35,887 nucleotides of DNA from contig MFEL01000004.1 in assembly GCA_001777575.1 (NCBI GenBank), positions 1 to 35,887 on the forward strand, given 5' to 3'. A model generated the notes under the pieces. The model saw only the letters and a list, made by a program, of their open reading frames with translations. It was not told the origin of the DNA and ran no database searches. Positions 34,800 through 35,887 of the stretch are shown here, piece after piece; position 1 is the stretch's first letter; each line of letters begins with the position of its first letter. Source of the DNA: Candidatus Doudnabacteria bacterium RIFCSPHIGHO2_01_FULL_46_24. Lineage in GTDB: Bacteria > Patescibacteriota > Doudnabacteria > UBA920 > O2-02-FULL-48-8. The position numbers and the translations under genes are program-made.

Positions 34800-34892
34800 A
34801 TAGACGGTTTCAATTGGGCCATGTGTGCCCTTGCGCTTATCGTGCTTTACTCTTTGCTTACTCTGGTATTGCGCTGGATTATGCGCTCATGA
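34800..34892 (+). CDS. Possible 23-30 aa membrane microprotein (ATG 34821, or non-canonical ATA 34800 at optimal SD spacing)
   Basis: AAGGAGG then ATAGACGGTTTCAATTGGGCCATGTGTGCC...; peptide (IDGFNWA)MCALALIVLYSLLTLVLRWIMRS; stop overlaps the next SD. Confidence 0.3.
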   Translation: MDGFNWAMCALALIVLYSLLTLVLRWIMRS

Positions 34893-34902
34893 GGAGGAAA
34901 AC

Positions 34903-35082
34903 ATGTATTGGATACTTGTCCGCGATTTGCTCACAGTCTACGTGATGATCGGCACGATCTTCGCTTTCTGGGTTACTGTCTTCGACTGGCGACCAAAGGG
35001 GTTCGTTGACCATTTGATCGGGATTGCCGCCTTCTTGATTATAGCCATATCATGGCCAATCTTCGTTTGGAGAGACAGATGA
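34903..35082 (+). CDS. Small two-TM membrane protein (59 aa)
   Basis: GAGGAGG SD; MYWILVRDLLTVYVMIGTIFAFWVTVFDWRPKGFVDHLIGIAAFLIIAISWPIFVWRDR; ATGA overlap with next gene. Confidence 0.65.
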   Translation: MYWILVRDLLTVYVMIGTIFAFWVTVFDWRPKGFVDHLIGIAAFLIIAISWPIFVWRDR

Positions 35083-35702
35083 AAAAACTGCTCATGGCTG
35101 CCGCTCTTTCGTTCTCGCCTTGTCTGCTCTCGGCCCAAGCGTTTGATCCGCAAGTTCGCCTGCTCATGCACAGCCACGTGGTTGCGCCGGCGCACAAGCT
35201 CGGGATTGCCACCTGGACCATCCTGCCTGACGTGACGGATCGCAATCTCAAGAGCCGCAATCCCAAACGCCTGCTGTTCGTGGCCGGCCTGCTCGTCCGA
35301 TCCAATACGACCAGCGACTATAACTGGCTTGAGGTCATGCCAGGAGCACTGGTGGAAATCCATCCCGTGACCAAGGCCGGCAAAATCCACATGCTGCTCA
35401 ACACCCGAGCATACCTTAGCTGGCCGAGAGCAGATCTGTACCTCGAAAACCACCTAAGGTCTGACCGCCTGCTGTTCAGCGCCTTCGCCACCCGGCCGTT
35501 CAGGATAAGACGGCTAAGCGGGCGATTCGGCGGCGAGAGCGAAGCAATCGTGGGCCTCAAGCCGGAAGTGCCAAATATTTTTCTGCTCGGCCCCCGGCTA
35601 AGCGTGCGGCTGAAGCCGCCCTGGCTGAATGTGGCCACCGCCGTTTACTTAAACCAGGACGCTGATCTGGTGTGGCGGACTTACCTCAAGTCCGGCAAGT
35701 GA
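35079..35702 (+). CDS. Secreted hypothetical protein (signal peptide)
   Basis: GGAGAG SD; MKKLLMAAALSFSPCLLSAQAFDPQ signal peptide; ATGA translational coupling. Confidence 0.7.
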   Translation: MKKLLMAAALSFSPCLLSAQAFDPQVRLLMHSHVVAPAHKLGIATWTILPDVTDRNLKSRNPKRLLFVAGLLVRSNTTSDYNWLEVMPGALVEIHPVTKAGKIHMLLNTRAYLSWPRADLYLENHLRSDRLLFSAFATRPFRIRRLSGRFGGESEAIVGLKPEVPNIFLLGPRLSVRLKPPWLNVATAVYLNQDADLVWRTYLKSGK

Positions 35703-35703
35703 C

Positions 35704-35746
35704 CCAACCCCTGTTTGGAACAATCTAGACAGGGGTAATTTTTTAT
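35704..35746 (+). terminator. Intrinsic terminator of the 34800-35702 cassette
   Basis: CCCCTGTTTGGAACAATCTAGACAGGGGTAATTTTTT. Confidence 0.75.
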
Positions 35747-35751
35747 AGAAC

Positions 35752-35779
35752 AAAAAATCCCACTTATGGGGATTTTTTG
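35752..35779. terminator. Bidirectional terminator hairpin
   Basis: AAAAAATCCCACTTATGGGGATTTTTT. Confidence 0.65.
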
Positions 35780-35809
35780 CTCTCTCGAAAAAAATTTTTA
35801 TTTTCAAAA

Positions 35810-35887
35810 TTATTCGCGGTCTCTGCTGGAAGCGACTTTGATTTTCTTAGCTTTGGCTTTGGCCGCCTTGGGCAGGATCACGGTGAG
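35810..35887 (-). CDS. C-terminal end of a small heat-shock protein (Hsp20/alpha-crystallin), truncated by window edge
   Basis: Minus translation LTVILPKAAKAKAKKIKVASSRDRE*, typical Hsp20 C-terminus. Confidence 0.6.
   Translation of the reverse strand, partial: LTVILPKAAKAKAKKIKVASSRDRE

Noticed and set aside
1-35887. CRISPR array, transposase or prophage
   Set aside because: No regularly spaced direct repeats, and no transposase, integrase or phage structural ORFs recognised in the track.

Overview
The window looks like a chromosomal segment of a CPR/Patescibacteria-type (Parcubacteria-like) bacterium. This is inferred from gene families and gene order, not from a search. Core genes are mostly on the minus strand: trmD (partial), KH protein, rpsP, DedA, a short apparently hinge-less SMC, rnc, ftsH, five tandem T4SS-pilin-like genes, a solute-binding protein, galU, ROK kinase, lspA, DksA/TraR, recA, RodZ-like, ftsK, DHH phosphoesterase, rbfA, infB, TrmB-type regulator and partial hsp20. 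A plus-strand lexA / 60 aa / DUF3276-like / four-helix-bundle (IVP) / comM block is also present. Three tRNAs are present: Val-GAC, Leu-UAG and an unusual Ile-UAU. Several visibly GC-richer cassettes sit between the core genes (1225-1764, 8627-14949, 23256-24317, 34800-35702). They encode mostly unrecognised or secreted proteins and use strong AGGAGG-type Shine-Dalgarno sites and their own promoters and terminators. Core genes largely lack SDs, and some look leaderless (recA and dksA: TATAAT-N6-ATG). The most interesting signals are: (1) a promoter-driven, multi-hairpin RNA candidate of about 460 nt between recA and dksA; (2) a two-arm divergon (8627-13555) driven from a symmetric divergent promoter built on one TTGACA-N4-TGTCAA palindrome, with a structured leader carrying a possible anti-SD; (3) a LexA-box promoter followed by a multi-branched structured leader upstream of an SD-less lexA; (4) an in-frame palindromic, RPE-like insertion in a hinge-less SMC; (5) a pilin array including a protein with three tandem pilin-like repeats; (6) a PRPP-synthetase-like protein with a degraded PRPP-binding loop; (7) tRNA-Ile(UAU).
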